Source: Phaeobacter sp. B1627
GTDB taxonomy: Bacteria > Pseudomonadota > Alphaproteobacteria > Rhodobacterales > Rhodobacteraceae
DNA length: 64,000 nucleotides
NCBI RefSeq assembly: GCF_006265095.1
Contig: NZ_VCNK01000011.1
Coordinates: forward strand, 1 to 64,000
Reading direction: 5' to 3'
Below, piece by piece: positions 34,968 to 45,076 of this stretch. Below the pieces are notes generated by a model, which saw nothing but the letters and a program-made list of their open reading frames with translations, was not told where the DNA came from and made no database searches. Position numbers and translations under genes: made by a program. Numbering within the stretch: position 1 is the first letter of the stretch; each line of letters opens with the position of its first letter.

Positions 34968-35912
34968 TCAGCTCAGGATCCAGAGCAGACTGTTCAGGGT
35001 GAAATAGGCCAGGACTGTCGCCGCCATGGAGGCCAGGCTGGCAGCGCCTTCATGGCCGCGGGCCTGGGCAAAAATAGTGTAGGTCGTGAACATCGGCATC
35101 GCCGCCGACAGGATCAGCGCAGCGCGGAGCTCCGGCGAGATATCAAGCAGCCCGGCGAAGACGGCAGCAGCCGCCACCAGCGCCACCAGCGCGGGGTGGA
35201 TCACCAGCTTGCCGAGGGTGGCCTGAAGGGCGAGGCTCTTGTTGCCGCGCAGGGGCAGCCCGGCGAGGGATCCGCCAATCACGATCAGCGACACCGCCCC
35301 GGCCGCCGCCGCGAGCATGTCGGTGAAGCGAAAGAATGGCTCCGGCAGCGGAATATGCAGCACCGCCACTCCCAGCCCGGCGATGAGCGCAATCATCGTT
35401 GGCATCTTCACCACGTTGAAGAGGATTTTCCTCAAACGGGGGCCGAGGGGTTGCGCGGTATCGCTTGCGGCGGCCTCCATCAGCATCAGGCAGATCGGAA
35501 TGAGGATCAGCGTCTCGACCACCAGGTTCAGCGTCAGCACGACGCCTGCGATGTCGGGAAAGGCCAGCAGCATCACCGGATAGCCGACAAAGCCATTGTT
35601 GGGGCAGGTCGATCCCATCACACCCACCGCCCGCCGCATGGGGTCGAAGCCGCGCAGGGTGAACAGGAAGAAAGCGACCGCGATATTCAACAGGCCGCCA
35701 ACCAGATAGGGCAGCACATAGGCGGCCTGGAACACCTCGACCGGGTCGCGCTGGGCGATCGTGGTGAAGATCAGCCCCGGCAATGCGAGGTTGAATACGA
35801 AGGACCCGAGGCTTTTGATGTCGCCGGACCTGAAGATCCCGCGCCAGACGAAAACATACCCCAACCCGAGGATCGCATAGATCGGAAAGGTGATCGCGAG
35901 GATTGCCGTCAT
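34968..35912 (-). CDS. AEC-family (auxin efflux carrier-like) transporter
   Basis: Ten-helix permease of 314 residues from the auxin efflux carrier family. N-terminal helix TAILAITFPIYAILGLGYVFV and the conserved PNNGFVGYPVML crossover segment identify the fold. Substrates of bacterial AEC proteins are often organic acids (malate, malonate) but cannot be assigned here. The start at ATG 35912 was preferred to an upstream in-frame ATG at 35981, which would overlap aroC. Neither has a strong ribosome site. Only 10 bp separate it from aroC upstream. Confidence 0.88.
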   Translation of the reverse strand: MTAILAITFPIYAILGLGYVFVWRGIFRSGDIKSLGSFVFNLALPGLIFTTIAQRDPVEVFQAAYVLPYLVGGLLNIAVAFFLFTLRGFDPMRRAVGVMGSTCPNNGFVGYPVMLLAFPDIAGVVLTLNLVVETLILIPICLMLMEAAASDTAQPLGPRLRKILFNVVKMPTMIALIAGLGVAVLHIPLPEPFFRFTDMLAAAAGAVSLIVIGGSLAGLPLRGNKSLALQATLGKLVIHPALVALVAAAAVFAGLLDISPELRAALILSAAMPMFTTYTIFAQARGHEGAASLASMAATVLAYFTLNSLLWILS

Positions 35913-35922
35913 GAGGTGGGCC

Positions 35923-37026
35923 TCAGCCGATCCGCCCTTGGTTTTCGCCGATCTGACCGCGATGCAGCAGCAGGTGGTCAAGGATCACACAGGCCATCAT
36001 GGCCTCGGCGACGGGCACCGCGCGGATGCCGACACATGGATCGTGGCGCCCCTTGGTGATGACCTCGGCGGCAGTGCCATCCTTGCGGATCGATTGCCGT
36101 GGCGTGAGAATTGAGGATGTGGGCTTGACCGCGAACCGGACCACCACGTCCTGACCGGTCGAGATCCCGCCCAGGATGCCGCCTGAATGGTTCGAGGAAT
36201 AGACCGGCTGGCCGTCGTTGCCCATGAAGATCTCATCCGCGTTCTCGGACCCTTTCAGCAGCGCCGCGTTCATGCCTTCGCCGATCTCCACGCCTTTGAC
36301 GGCGTTGATCGACATCATCGCGGCGGCCAGGTCAGTGTCGAGTTTGCCATAGACCGGGGCACCGATCCCCGCGGGCACGCCGCGCGCCACAACTTCGACC
36401 ACGGCGCCGACGGAGTCATGCGCCTTGCGCAGCGCTTGCAGGTAGTCTTCCCACTCCTGAACCGCAGCGGCATCGGGGATCCAGAAATCATTCTGGTCGA
36501 TCGCGTCCCAATCGAACCGGGACCGGTCGATTTCCATCTCGCCCATGCGGGTCATATAGCCCTTGATCTGCAGGTCGGGGACCAGCGATTTGATCGCCGC
36601 CCGTGCAACCCCGCCTGCAGCCACGCGCGCGGCGGTTTCCCGGGCCGAAGACCGGCCGCCACCGCGATAGTCGCGATTGCCGTATTTCTGGAAATAGGTG
36701 ATATCCGCATGCCCCGGACGAAAGGTCTGCGCGATCTCGCCATAGTCCTTCGAGCGCTGATCGGTGTTCTCGATCATCAGCTGAATGGGCGTGCCGGTGG
36801 TTTTGCCCTCGAAGACGCCGGACAGGATTTTCACCGCATCGGGTTCGTTGCGCTGGGTGGTGTTCTTGTTCTGACCGGGGCGGCGCTTGTCCAGCCATTC
36901 CTGCAGCATCGTCGGGTCCACTGCGACATTCGGCGGGCAGCCATCCACGGTGGCGCCCAGCGCAGGCCCGTGGCTCTCGCCCCAGGTGGTGACACGGAAG
37001 AGGTGGCCGAAAGAGTTCATGGACAT
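35923..37026 (-). CDS. aroC: Chorismate synthase AroC
   Basis: Converts EPSP to chorismate with reduced FMN, the last shared step of aromatic amino acid synthesis. The 367-residue protein carries [18 protein letters not shown], the [14 protein letters not shown] block and [18 protein letters not shown], all family signatures. The start at 37026 follows GGAG; a 75-residue upstream extension to 37251 lacks similarity to the family. It is followed by the AEC transporter in the same direction. Confidence 0.96.
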   Translation of the reverse strand: MSMNSFGHLFRVTTWGESHGPALGATVDGCPPNVAVDPTMLQEWLDKRRPGQNKNTTQRNEPDAVKILSGVFEGKTTGTPIQLMIENTDQRSKDYGEIAQTFRPGHADITYFQKYGNRDYRGGGRSSARETAARVAAGGVARAAIKSLVPDLQIKGYMTRMGEMEIDRSRFDWDAIDQNDFWIPDAAAVQEWEDYLQALRKAHDSVGAVVEVVARGVPAGIGAPVYGKLDTDLAAAMMSINAVKGVEIGEGMNAALLKGSENADEIFMGNDGQPVYSSNHSGGILGGISTGQDVVVRFAVKPTSSILTPRQSIRKDGTAAEVITKGRHDPCVGIRAVPVAEAMMACVILDHLLLHRGQIGENQGRIG

Positions 37027-37282
37027 GCGCGCGGGTCTCCTTTGTTCTGACCCTTTAACGGCAAAGGGCAGGGGGGAAAAGGGCCGGGAGAAAAGGGCCG
37101 GGAGAAAAGGGCAGGCGGGAAAAGAGATCGGCGCATTAACCTCGCAGAAAGGACAGCGAGACTCCCCTTTTGTTTCGCACGCGAAACAATGGGTCAGACG
37201 TGCTGACCTAGTGCAGGCGGCAGAGGACCCGCGCATTCCCCATCTTGCCAAGCCCGCCGCCCGGCCCTAGTGTCCAGCCTAC

Positions 37283-37367
37283 CTCGGGGTGCGTAGTGAA
37301 ATACGCTGAGATGCCAGACCGGCGAACCCGCTGAACCTGAACCGGATCATACCGGCGGAGGGAAGGT
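37283..37367 (+). ncRNA. TPP (thiamine pyrophosphate) riboswitch
   Basis: The THI-element consensus is visible: CTCGGGGTGC at the 5' side, CTGAGATG in the J3-2 region, then CTGAACCTGAACCGGATCA and GCGGAGGGAA at the 3' side. It lies in the leader of thiB, ending about 65 nt before its start codon. It should switch off thiBPQ when TPP is abundant. The 250 bp between aroC and the element hold no gene; they include a 14-bp tandem repeat (about 37077-37104). Confidence 0.93.
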
Positions 37368-37432
37368 TTCGGATCGTGAGGCATGACCGCGCCCTGATCT
37401 CCTCCTTGCCCGACGCCGCATTGGAGGACGAG

Positions 37433-38410
37433 ATGAAACCTCTCTTTGTTGCAGGCGCGCTTTTGGCCGCCACTGTCGCCACCGCCGAGACGCCCGAACT
37501 GGTGGTCTACACATATGACAGCTTCGTCTCCGAATGGGGGCCGGGTCCGGCCGTCAAGGAGGCGTTCGAGGCGACCTGCGGCTGCGAGCTGAAGTTCGTC
37601 GGCGCCGGAGATGGCGCCGCCTTGCTGGCGCGGATCAAGCTTGAGGGCGCGCGCTCAGAGGCTGACATCGTCCTCGGTCTCGATACCAATCTGACGGCGG
37701 CGGCCCGGGACACGGGCCTGTTCGCGCCTGTCGCGGTCGAGGCGGACTACGCGCTGCCGATGGCATGGCAGGACGATACCTTTGCCCCCTATGACTGGGG
37801 GTATTTCGCCTTTGTCCACAACGCCGACGCGGATGCGCCTGCGAATTTCCGGGCGCTGGGCGAAAGCGACGCCAAAATCGTCATTCAGGACCCGCGCTCC
37901 TCTACGCCGGGTCTTGGCCTGCTGATGTGGGTCAAAGCCGCCTATGGCGACGAGGCACCGGCGATATGGGACGGCCTGTCGGACAATATCGTCACCGTGA
38001 CCAAAGGGTGGTCCGAAGCCTACGGTCTGTTCCTCGAAGGCGAAGCGGACATGGTGCTGTCCTATACCACCTCTCCGGCCTATCACCTGATCGCCGAAGA
38101 AGATGACTCCAAGGCGGCGGCCGTTTTCGACGAAGGGCACTACATGCAGGTCGAAGTGGCAGGCAAGCTCGCCGCGAGCGATCAGACCGAGCTGGCGGAT
38201 CAGTTCCTGCAGTTCATGGTCTCGGACGCGTTTCAGTCGATCATACCGACCACCAACTGGATGTATCCTGCGGTGATGCCCGCAGGTGGTCTGCCGGAGG
38301 GTTTCGCAGAGACGCTCAGCGCCGACAAATCGCTGCTGTTGCCCGAGGGCGATGCAGCGGCCCTGCGTGACGAAGCGTTGGACGAATGGCTGCGCGCGCT
38401 CAGCCAGTAG
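37433..38410 (+). CDS. thiB: Thiamine ABC transporter substrate-binding protein ThiB
   Basis: Periplasmic binding protein of 325 residues for thiamine and its phosphates. A short signal peptide (MKPLFVAGALLAATVATA) precedes ETPELVVYTYDSFVSEWGPG, the family's opening strand. It is first in thiB-thiP-thiQ under a TPP riboswitch. The ATG at 37433 has GGAGG seven bases upstream; a 19-residue in-frame extension is not signal-like. Its last 25 bp overlap thiP. Confidence 0.94.
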   Translation: MKPLFVAGALLAATVATAETPELVVYTYDSFVSEWGPGPAVKEAFEATCGCELKFVGAGDGAALLARIKLEGARSEADIVLGLDTNLTAAARDTGLFAPVAVEADYALPMAWQDDTFAPYDWGYFAFVHNADADAPANFRALGESDAKIVIQDPRSSTPGLGLLMWVKAAYGDEAPAIWDGLSDNIVTVTKGWSEAYGLFLEGEADMVLSYTTSPAYHLIAEEDDSKAAAVFDEGHYMQVEVAGKLAASDQTELADQFLQFMVSDAFQSIIPTTNWMYPAVMPAGGLPEGFAETLSADKSLLLPEGDAAALRDEALDEWLRALSQ

Positions 38411-40005
38411 GCGGCACAGGCCGGGCAGCCCATCGCGCGGCTGCGCCGCGCCCTGATGCTCCCCGGCCGGTCGCAATCTGGCCCGGAACCTGCGCCGCCC
38501 TCGGGGTGGCGCTTCTGGTTCTGGGCACTTTGGCGGCGGTGGCGATGCGGGCGGAGGGAGGCTCCGGGTTCGGCCCGAGCGAAGCATCGGCGCTGCGCTT
38601 CACCCTGATCCAGGCCAGCCTGTCGGCCGTGTTCAGCGTCGGGCTGGCGATCCCGGTGGCCCGGGCGTTGGCCCGGCGGCGCTTTGCCGGGCGGCGGGTG
38701 CTGATCACGCTGCTTGGCGCCCCCTTCATCCTGCCGGTGATCGTCGCGATCCTCGGGTTGCTGGCGGTCTTCGGCCGCTCCGGCTGGATCAGCGGTGCCC
38801 TTGGCGCGTTTGGCCTCGACCCTCTGCGGATATACGGTCTGCATGGGGTCGTCATCGCGCATGTCTTCTTCAATCTGCCGCTGGCGACGCGCCTGATCCT
38901 GCAGGGATGGCAGGAGATCCCCGCCGAGCGCTTCCGGCTGGCCGCGCAGTTGAATGCCGGGCCGGGCGCCATGTGGCACCTGCTCGAGGCACCGATGTTG
39001 CGCCGCATTCTGCCCGGCGCCATGGCGGTGATCTTTGCCATTTGCCTGTCGAGCTTTGCGGTGGCGCTGACATTGGGGGGCGGGCCGAAGGCGACCACGC
39101 TGGAACTGGCGATCTATCAGGCGTTTCATTTCGATTTCGACCTCGGCCGGGCGGCGGTGCTGTCGACGGTACAGCTCGGCCTGACCGTTGTCGCGGCCGT
39201 GCTGGCTTTGCGGGTGCCCGTCGGCGAGGGGGTCGGCGCGGGGCTGGACCGGGCGGTGGTGCGCTGGGACGCAACAGGCCGCAGCGCGACCCTGCTGGAT
39301 GTGGTCTGGATCGGGTTCGCGACCCTCTTTTTGATGTTGCCGCTGCTGGCGGTTCTGGTGGCGGGCGCGCCGGGGCTGCTGTCGCTTCCGGCGCCGGTCT
39401 GGAGCGCGGCCTGGGTCTCGGTGCAGGTCGCCGCGCTGAGCACGGGCCTTCTGTTGCTCGTCGCCTTGCCGCTCTCCGCGAGTATCGCCCTCGGGCGCAG
39501 GCAGCTGGGCGAGATCGCGGGCATTCTGGGGCTGGCGGCCTCGCCGCTGGTGATCGGAACCGGCCTGTTCGTGCTGATCTATCCGGTTGCCAGCCCGGCC
39601 CATGTGGCGCTGCCGGTGACGGCGCTGGTCAATATGGTGATGGCGCTGCCCTTTGCGCTGCGGATACTGGTGCCGCGGATGCAGCAGGTGATGCAGCAGA
39701 ACGCCCGCCTGGCACTGGCACTGAACATGCGGGGACCGGCCTTCTGGCGCCGTGTGATCTGGCCGAGATGCAGGGCCCAGATCGGCTTTGCGGCCGGGCT
39801 CACCGCCGCGCTGTCATTGGGCGATCTTGGCGTTGTTGCCTTGTTTGCGGATCCGGAAACCGCCACGCTGCCGCTGCAAGTGTACCGGTTGATGGGAGCC
39901 TATCGGATGGAGGCGGCCCAGGCTGCGGCCCTGTTGCTGTTCATCCTGTCAATGGGGGCCTTCTGGCTGCTGGATCGCGGAGGGAAATTCCATGCTGAAG
40001 CTTGA
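38386..40005 (+). CDS. thiP: Thiamine ABC transporter permease ThiP
   Basis: Fused two-domain inner-membrane permease of 539 residues with about twelve helices and two binding-protein-dependent transport (EAA-type) loops, typical of ThiP and other iron/thiamine-type permeases. The start at 38386 overlaps thiB by 25 bp and begins with an unusual Ala/Arg/Pro-rich tail before the first helix (AALGVALLVLGTLAAVAM); no better start with a ribosome site is visible in frame. It is followed by thiQ with a 14-bp overlap. Confidence 0.92.
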   Translation: MAARAQPVGGTGRAAHRAAAPRPDAPRPVAIWPGTCAALGVALLVLGTLAAVAMRAEGGSGFGPSEASALRFTLIQASLSAVFSVGLAIPVARALARRRFAGRRVLITLLGAPFILPVIVAILGLLAVFGRSGWISGALGAFGLDPLRIYGLHGVVIAHVFFNLPLATRLILQGWQEIPAERFRLAAQLNAGPGAMWHLLEAPMLRRILPGAMAVIFAICLSSFAVALTLGGGPKATTLELAIYQAFHFDFDLGRAAVLSTVQLGLTVVAAVLALRVPVGEGVGAGLDRAVVRWDATGRSATLLDVVWIGFATLFLMLPLLAVLVAGAPGLLSLPAPVWSAAWVSVQVAALSTGLLLLVALPLSASIALGRRQLGEIAGILGLAASPLVIGTGLFVLIYPVASPAHVALPVTALVNMVMALPFALRILVPRMQQVMQQNARLALALNMRGPAFWRRVIWPRCRAQIGFAAGLTAALSLGDLGVVALFADPETATLPLQVYRLMGAYRMEAAQAAALLLFILSMGAFWLLDRGGKFHAEA

Positions 40006-40699
40006 CGCGGTGACGTTGCAAAAAGGCGATTTTCGCCTGCAAGCCGATCTGCAGATCGCAGCCGGAGCACAGGTGGCGGTGATCGGTCCCTCCGGCGCGG
40101 GGAAATCCACGCTTCTGGAGGCCATCGCCGGGTTTTTGCCCGCGCGGGACGGGCGGATCCTGTGGCGCGGGCAGGACATCACGGCGCTGCCGCCGGGTCA
40201 GCGCCCGGTGGCGATGCTCTTTCAGGACGGCAATCTGTTTCCGCATCTGACCCTGCGCCAGAATGTGGGCCTCGGGATTGATGCCAACCGGCGGCTGTCG
40301 GCGGCTCAGGCGGAGGCGGTCACTGCCGCTCTGGCCCGGGTCGGTCTGGCCGGCATGGAAGAGCGCAGACCCGCAGACCTGTCCGGTGGTCAGCAAAGCC
40401 GCGCCGCCCTGGCCCGGGTGTTGGTTCAGGGGCGCGATCTTTTGCTTCTGGATGAACCCTTTGCCGCCCTGGGGCCGGCGCTGAAGGCTGAAATGCTCGA
40501 TCTGGTTGCCGAAATCGTGACGGAAAAGGGCGCCACGCTGCTGATGGTCAGTCACGATCCCCAGGACGCGCGCCGCATCGCCACGGAGGTGGTGCTGGTG
40601 GCAGACGGGCACGTGTACCCGCCAAGCCCGACGGCAGAGATCCTCGATAATCCTCCCCCGGCCTTGCGGGCCTATCTGGGCGCCCCCACGGGCAGCTGA
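39992..40699 (+). CDS. thiQ: Thiamine ABC transporter ATP-binding protein ThiQ
   Basis: ABC ATPase of 235 residues energising ThiBP. Walker A GPSGAGKST, signature LSGGQQSRAALARVL, Walker B LLLLDEPFAALGP and the switch His in MVSHDPQDARR are all present. It overlaps thiP slightly and ends the operon. Confidence 0.94.
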   Translation: MLKLDAVTLQKGDFRLQADLQIAAGAQVAVIGPSGAGKSTLLEAIAGFLPARDGRILWRGQDITALPPGQRPVAMLFQDGNLFPHLTLRQNVGLGIDANRRLSAAQAEAVTAALARVGLAGMEERRPADLSGGQQSRAALARVLVQGRDLLLLDEPFAALGPALKAEMLDLVAEIVTEKGATLLMVSHDPQDARRIATEVVLVADGHVYPPSPTAEILDNPPPALRAYLGAPTGS

Positions 40700-40808
40700 T
40701 CCCGCCATCCGGTGGGGACGATGGGGGCCGTTGCATTTTTTGCGATAGCCCATTCCCAAAGCGCCAGATGGCCCGCTAAGCTTGCAGGACCCAGGGAGAT
40801 TTTTCGCG

Positions 40809-41411
40809 ATGAAACTGTTTTATTCCTCTTCTTCACCCTTCGTGCGCAAGGTGATGCTTGTGCTGCATGAAACGGATCAGCTCGGTGCTGTGGAGCTGGT
40901 GCAGGTGGCCACCACCGTGACCTCCCCCGATGCGGCGCTCACCGCCAGCAATCCGCTGGGCAAGATTCCGGCCCTGGCCCGGGACGACGGGGTGACGCTC
41001 TATGACAGCCGGGTGATCTGCGCCGTCCTCGATGATCGTGCGGGGGGCGGGCTATATGCGGGCGGTTGGGACATGAAGGTGCTTGAGGCCACCGCCGACG
41101 GGATCATGGATGCAGGCGTTTCAATGTCTTACGAAAAACGCCTGCGCCCTCAGGAAAAGCAGTGGGATGACTGGCTGGAAGGTCAGCGCCGCAAGATCCT
41201 CGGGGCTTGTGCCGCGGTCGAGGCGCGCTGGATGCCGGTGTTGAGCGGATCGGTGAATATCGGTCAGCTGGCGATGGCGGCGGCCCTGGCCTATGTGGAC
41301 TTTCGGCACCCGGATGCCGGCTGGCGGGAGGGCAATCCTCAATTGGCCGCCTGGTTTGTGGATTTCGAATCGCGCCCCTCGATGGAGGCGACCCGCCCGG
41401 GCGCGGCCTGA
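40809..41411 (+). CDS. Glutathione S-transferase family protein
   Basis: Second GST of the window, 200 residues. N-terminal thioredoxin-fold start KLFYSSSSPFVRKVMLVLHE; a KIPAL cis-Pro loop and a DSRVICAVLD glutathione-binding loop follow. The C-terminal helical domain is shorter than usual. It resembles the YibF-like GST group. Start at ATG 40809 preceded by CAGGGAG. It stands alone between thiQ and petA. Confidence 0.87.
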   Translation: MKLFYSSSSPFVRKVMLVLHETDQLGAVELVQVATTVTSPDAALTASNPLGKIPALARDDGVTLYDSRVICAVLDDRAGGGLYAGGWDMKVLEATADGIMDAGVSMSYEKRLRPQEKQWDDWLEGQRRKILGACAAVEARWMPVLSGSVNIGQLAMAAALAYVDFRHPDAGWREGNPQLAAWFVDFESRPSMEATRPGAA

Positions 41412-41649
41412 GGGGCAGCTTCACCCGGTGTTAAACAGGAGATGGCACATAGGGCGGGTAATGGGTCGGGAACCGGCGCAGCAATGCAACGGTTCCGTGA
41501 AAGAATACCCCTTTCAGGGTGGCCTGCGCTGCTTTGACCGCTAGACGAACGCAGTTTGCAACGCTAGACACGCGGCTGAGTCACCGTGTTCACGATGCGG
41601 TGTAAGCGCATGTTTGCCCTAAACGGGCGCTGGAATTGGAGAAAACCTC

Positions 41650-42210
41650 GTGTCCCACGCAGAAGACCACGAAGGAACCCGGAGAGATTTCCTCTACTAC
41701 GCCACTGCCGGCGCAGGGGCTGTCACCGCGGGTGCCGCCGTATGGCCTTTGGTCAACCAGATGAATCCATCAGCCGATGTGCAGGCTTTGTCCTCCATCG
41801 TTGTGGATGTATCTGGCGTCGACGTCGGTACGCAGATCTCTGTCATGTTCCTTGGCAAGCCGGTGTTCATTCGCCGTCGGACCCAAGCGGAAATTGACGA
41901 GGGACGCGCAGTAGAGATGAAAGATCTGATCGACACCTCGTCGGAAAACCCCAACAAACCGGGGTCCGACGCGTCTGATGAGAACCGCACCCTGGATGAA
42001 GCCGGCGAATGGCTGGTGATGATGGGTGTCTGTACGCACCTCGGGTGTGTGCCGCTTGGCGATGGTGCCGGCGATTTTGACGGATGGTTCTGCCCCTGTC
42101 ACGGGTCGCACTACGATACCGCCGGTCGGATCCGCAAAGGTCCTGCGCCGCAGAACCTTCATATCCCGGTGGCCGAGTTCACCGACGCAACCACACTCAA
42201 GCTGGGATAA
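41650..42210 (+). CDS. petA: Ubiquinol-cytochrome c reductase Rieske iron-sulfur subunit PetA
   Basis: Rieske protein of the cytochrome bc1 complex, 186 residues. A twin-arginine-type N-terminus (RRDF, residues 11-14) and a membrane anchor are followed by the soluble domain. The 2Fe-2S ligands are expected at C128/H130 in CTHLGC and C148/H151 in CPCHGS, with a C133-C150 disulfide. The usual Tat-dependent export is expected. The 238-bp spacer upstream should contain the petABC promoter, though no clear consensus was found there. First gene of petABC. Confidence 0.97.
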   Translation: MSHAEDHEGTRRDFLYYATAGAGAVTAGAAVWPLVNQMNPSADVQALSSIVVDVSGVDVGTQISVMFLGKPVFIRRRTQAEIDEGRAVEMKDLIDTSSENPNKPGSDASDENRTLDEAGEWLVMMGVCTHLGCVPLGDGAGDFDGWFCPCHGSHYDTAGRIRKGPAPQNLHIPVAEFTDATTLKLG

Positions 42211-42222
42211 GGAGGCGCACGT

Positions 42223-43551
42223 ATGTCTGGTATTCCGCACGACCATTACGAGCCGAAAACGGGCGCAGAAAAATGGCTTCACAGCCGTCTGCCCATCGTT
42301 GGCTTGCTCTATGACACCATCATGATCCCTACGCCGAAGAACCTGAACTGGTGGTGGATCTGGGGTATCGTTCTGGCGTTTTGTCTGGCGCTGCAGATCG
42401 TCACGGGGATCGTTCTCGTGATGCACTACACGCCTCACGTCGATCTGGCGTTTGCCTCTGTTGAGCATATCATGCGCAACGTGAACGGCGGCTTCATGAT
42501 CCGCTATCTGCACGCAAACGGCGCCTCGTTGTTCTTTGTGGCGGTCTATATCCACATCTTCCGCGGCCTGTTCTACGGCTCCTACAAGGCCCCGCGCGAG
42601 ATCACCTGGATCGTTGGCATGCTGATCTATCTGATGATGATGGGCACCGCCTTCATGGGCTATGTTCTTCCCTGGGGGCAGATGTCCTTCTGGGGGGCGA
42701 CCGTGATCACCGGCCTGTTCGGGGCCATCCCGCTGATTGGCGAACCGATCCAGACCTGGCTGCTGGGCGGACCGGCCGTGGACAATGCGACGCTGAACCG
42801 GTTCTTCTCGCTGCATTACCTGCTGCCCTTCGTGATTGCGGCCCTCGTGATTGTCCACATCTGGGCCTTCCACACCACCGGCAACAACAACCCCACCGGT
42901 GTCGAAGTCCGTCGCGGCTCCAAGGAAGAAGCCAAGAAAGACACGCTGCCGTTCTGGCCCTACTTCGTGATCAAGGATTTCCTTGGCCTCGCCGTTGTGC
43001 TGCTGGTGTTCTGGGCGGTCGTCGGGTTCATGCCAAACTATCTTGGCCACCCCGATAACTACATCGAAGCCAACCCGCTGCAGACCCCGGCGCATATCGT
43101 GCCCGAATGGTATTTCCTGCCGTTCTACGCGATCCTGCGGGCCTTCACCTCCGAGGTCTGGATCGTTCAGATCGCCTCGTTTGTGACCGGCGGTATCGTC
43201 GATGCGAAATTCTTCGGTGTTCTGGCGATGTTTGGTGCCATCGCCGTGATGGCGCTGGCGCCCTGGCTCGATACCTCCCGGGTGCGCTCCGGCAAGTACC
43301 GCCCGCAGTTCAAGTGGTGGTTCCTGCTGCTGGTGATCGACTTCTTTGCCCTGATGTGGCTTGGGGCGATGCCTGCAGAAGAGCCCTATGCCTCGTTCTC
43401 GCTGATCGCATCGGCCTATTGGTTCGGCTATTTCCTCGTGATCCTGCCGCTTTTGGGTGTGATCGAGAAACCGGACGCGATCCCCGCCACCATCGAAGAA
43501 GATTTCGACAGCCACTATGGCAAGAAATCCGAAGCTACTCCTGCTGAGTAA
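42223..43551 (+). CDS. petB: Ubiquinol-cytochrome c reductase cytochrome b subunit PetB
   Basis: Eight-helix cytochrome b of 442 residues forming the quinol oxidation (Qo) and reduction (Qi) sites. The [12 protein letters not shown] motif at the Qo site and the helix pairs carrying the bis-His heme ligands ([22 protein letters not shown] and FHTTGNNNP region) are visible. It starts 12 bp after petA with an AAGGAGG site. Confidence 0.97.
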   Translation: MSGIPHDHYEPKTGAEKWLHSRLPIVGLLYDTIMIPTPKNLNWWWIWGIVLAFCLALQIVTGIVLVMHYTPHVDLAFASVEHIMRNVNGGFMIRYLHANGASLFFVAVYIHIFRGLFYGSYKAPREITWIVGMLIYLMMMGTAFMGYVLPWGQMSFWGATVITGLFGAIPLIGEPIQTWLLGGPAVDNATLNRFFSLHYLLPFVIAALVIVHIWAFHTTGNNNPTGVEVRRGSKEEAKKDTLPFWPYFVIKDFLGLAVVLLVFWAVVGFMPNYLGHPDNYIEANPLQTPAHIVPEWYFLPFYAILRAFTSEVWIVQIASFVTGGIVDAKFFGVLAMFGAIAVMALAPWLDTSRVRSGKYRPQFKWWFLLLVIDFFALMWLGAMPAEEPYASFSLIASAYWFGYFLVILPLLGVIEKPDAIPATIEEDFDSHYGKKSEATPAE

Positions 43552-43569
43552 GAAGAAGGACAGCTACCC

Positions 43570-44361
43570 ATGTTCAAGACCCTTGTAACCGGTGCTGCCT
43601 TTGCTCTGGCACTCGTTCCGGCCGCCGCCTTTGCGGCCGGGGGCGAGGCGCACGTGGAGGATTTTGCCTTCTCGTTCGAAGGCCCCTTTGGCACCTATGA
43701 CCAAAATCAGCTCCAGCGCGGTCTGCAGATCTATACTGAGGTCTGTTCCGCATGCCACGGGCTGAAGCAGGTTCCGATCCGCACGTTGTCTGACGAAGGC
43801 GGCCCCGGCCTGCCGGCCGATCAGGTACGGGCCTATGCGGCGGATAACTTCGAAGTATTCGACGCCGAGGATGACGATTTCCGCCCGGCGGAACCCACTG
43901 ATCACTTCCCGGAGAATGATGGCGTCGGCGCTCCTGACCTGAGCCTGATGGCGAAGTCGCGTGCGGGCTTTCACGGACCCTATGGCCTTGGCATCAACCA
44001 GATGATCAAGGGTATGGGCGGCGCGGAATACATCGCCTCCCTGCTCACCGGCTATACCGGCGAGACAAAGGACGAAGCGGGCACCACCTTCTACGAGAAC
44101 CACGCCTTCCCCGGGGGCTGGATTTCGATGGCGCCGCCTTTGTCCGACGAGCAGGTGGAATTCGTCGACGGCCATTCCAACGATCTGCATCACCTGGCGC
44201 AGGATGTGTCTGCCTTCCTGATGTGGACTGCTGAGCCGAAGATGATGGCGCGCAAACAGGCCGGTTTTGTCGGCGTTCTGTTCCTCGCCGTGCTGTCGGT
44301 TCTGCTGTATCTGACCAACAAACGGCTCTGGGCGCCTCATAAGGGCAAGAAGACCTCCTGA
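43570..44361 (+). CDS. petC: Cytochrome c1 subunit PetC
   Basis: Heme c-bearing subunit of the bc1 complex, 263 residues. A signal peptide ends near [10 protein letters not shown]; the heme-binding motif is C59-SAC-H63 (EVCSACHG) and the distal Met ligand is in SMAPPL. A C-terminal transmembrane anchor ([16 protein letters not shown]) is followed by basic residues. Last gene of petABC, closed by a terminator. Confidence 0.97.
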   Translation: MFKTLVTGAAFALALVPAAAFAAGGEAHVEDFAFSFEGPFGTYDQNQLQRGLQIYTEVCSACHGLKQVPIRTLSDEGGPGLPADQVRAYAADNFEVFDAEDDDFRPAEPTDHFPENDGVGAPDLSLMAKSRAGFHGPYGLGINQMIKGMGGAEYIASLLTGYTGETKDEAGTTFYENHAFPGGWISMAPPLSDEQVEFVDGHSNDLHHLAQDVSAFLMWTAEPKMMARKQAGFVGVLFLAVLSVLLYLTNKRLWAPHKGKKTS

Positions 44362-44389
44362 CCGGTCTTTTCCCAGCCTGAAAACCTGA

Positions 44390-44432
44390 AAAACCTCCGT
44401 GCCGGATCCACCAGATCGCACGGGGGTTTTTT
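44390..44432 (+). terminator. Terminator of petABC
   Basis: Stem CCTCCGTGC/GCACGGGGG (one G-U) with A-rich 5' and TTTTTTG 3' flanks, 30 bp after the petC stop. Confidence 0.85.
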
Positions 44433-44529
44433 GTTGCGCGATCCGTTGTGCAGCGGCCGTCCTCCCGGGCACCACAGGACCCCCGAGGCACCGGGACAGA
44501 TCCTCCCCGATCCTCTCAGGCCGCGTAAA

Positions 44530-45054
44530 TTACCCAAAAAAGCGCGACTGCGTCCCGGGCTGTGGCAAGGCGGCGAGGATGGTGGCCGCATTGCTCCGGG
44601 CGGGGGCTGTGCCGTCGACAATGAGATCATAGGACAGGCCCCTATGGGCGCGCTCAAAGTCCGCTGCGGCGCTTCCTGCCGGGCGATCTCCCCGTTCTTT
44701 CTCGCGCGCAACCAGCGTTGCAAGCGGCGTATGCAGGCCGACAAAGAGCAGCTGTTGCCCGGCAAGCAGCGTCCGGAGTTCGGACAGCCATCCCGGCGTA
44801 TCAAGGATGTGTTCGAGGATCAGGTCATTGCCGGCAGTGGCAAACCCCGCGATGGCGCGATGAAACCCCGAGAAAAAGGCCGGTCGGGCCGTCTTCCAGT
44901 CCGCATAGGCCGAGGGGGTCCAGACGCCGCTGTCGCGCAGGTGATCGATCGAGAGATGCAGCAAGGCGCGGTCCGTCGCCTGTTTGCGAATTTCCGTGGC
45001 GAGCGTGGATTTACCGCTGCTGGAGGGGCCATGCAGAAAGAGAATGAGGGCCAT
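44530..45054 (-). CDS. Chloramphenicol phosphotransferase-like (CPT) family kinase
   Basis: P-loop kinase-like protein of 174 residues. Walker A GPSSSGKST at residues 9-17 and the LILEHILD Walker B-like strand fit the CPT family (PF07931 type), whose founder phosphorylates chloramphenicol. Most homologues are not drug-modifying, so the substrate is unknown. It lies 22 bp downstream of mtaB on the same strand. Confidence 0.82.
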   Translation of the reverse strand: MALILFLHGPSSSGKSTLATEIRKQATDRALLHLSIDHLRDSGVWTPSAYADWKTARPAFFSGFHRAIAGFATAGNDLILEHILDTPGWLSELRTLLAGQQLLFVGLHTPLATLVAREKERGDRPAGSAAADFERAHRGLSYDLIVDGTAPARSNAATILAALPQPGTQSRFFG

Positions 45055-45076
45055 CGCTTTCGTCTCCCTCCTGCGG

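Noticed and set aside
35052-36059. Plus-strand open frame opposite the AEC transporter and aroC
   Set aside because: Rich in Gln/His/Arg/Glu with no domain, exactly opposite a real gene; an antisense shadow.
37077-37104. Two-copy 14-bp tandem repeat near the aroC start
   Set aside because: Only two copies of a simple GA/GC-rich unit; not a CRISPR or functional repeat.
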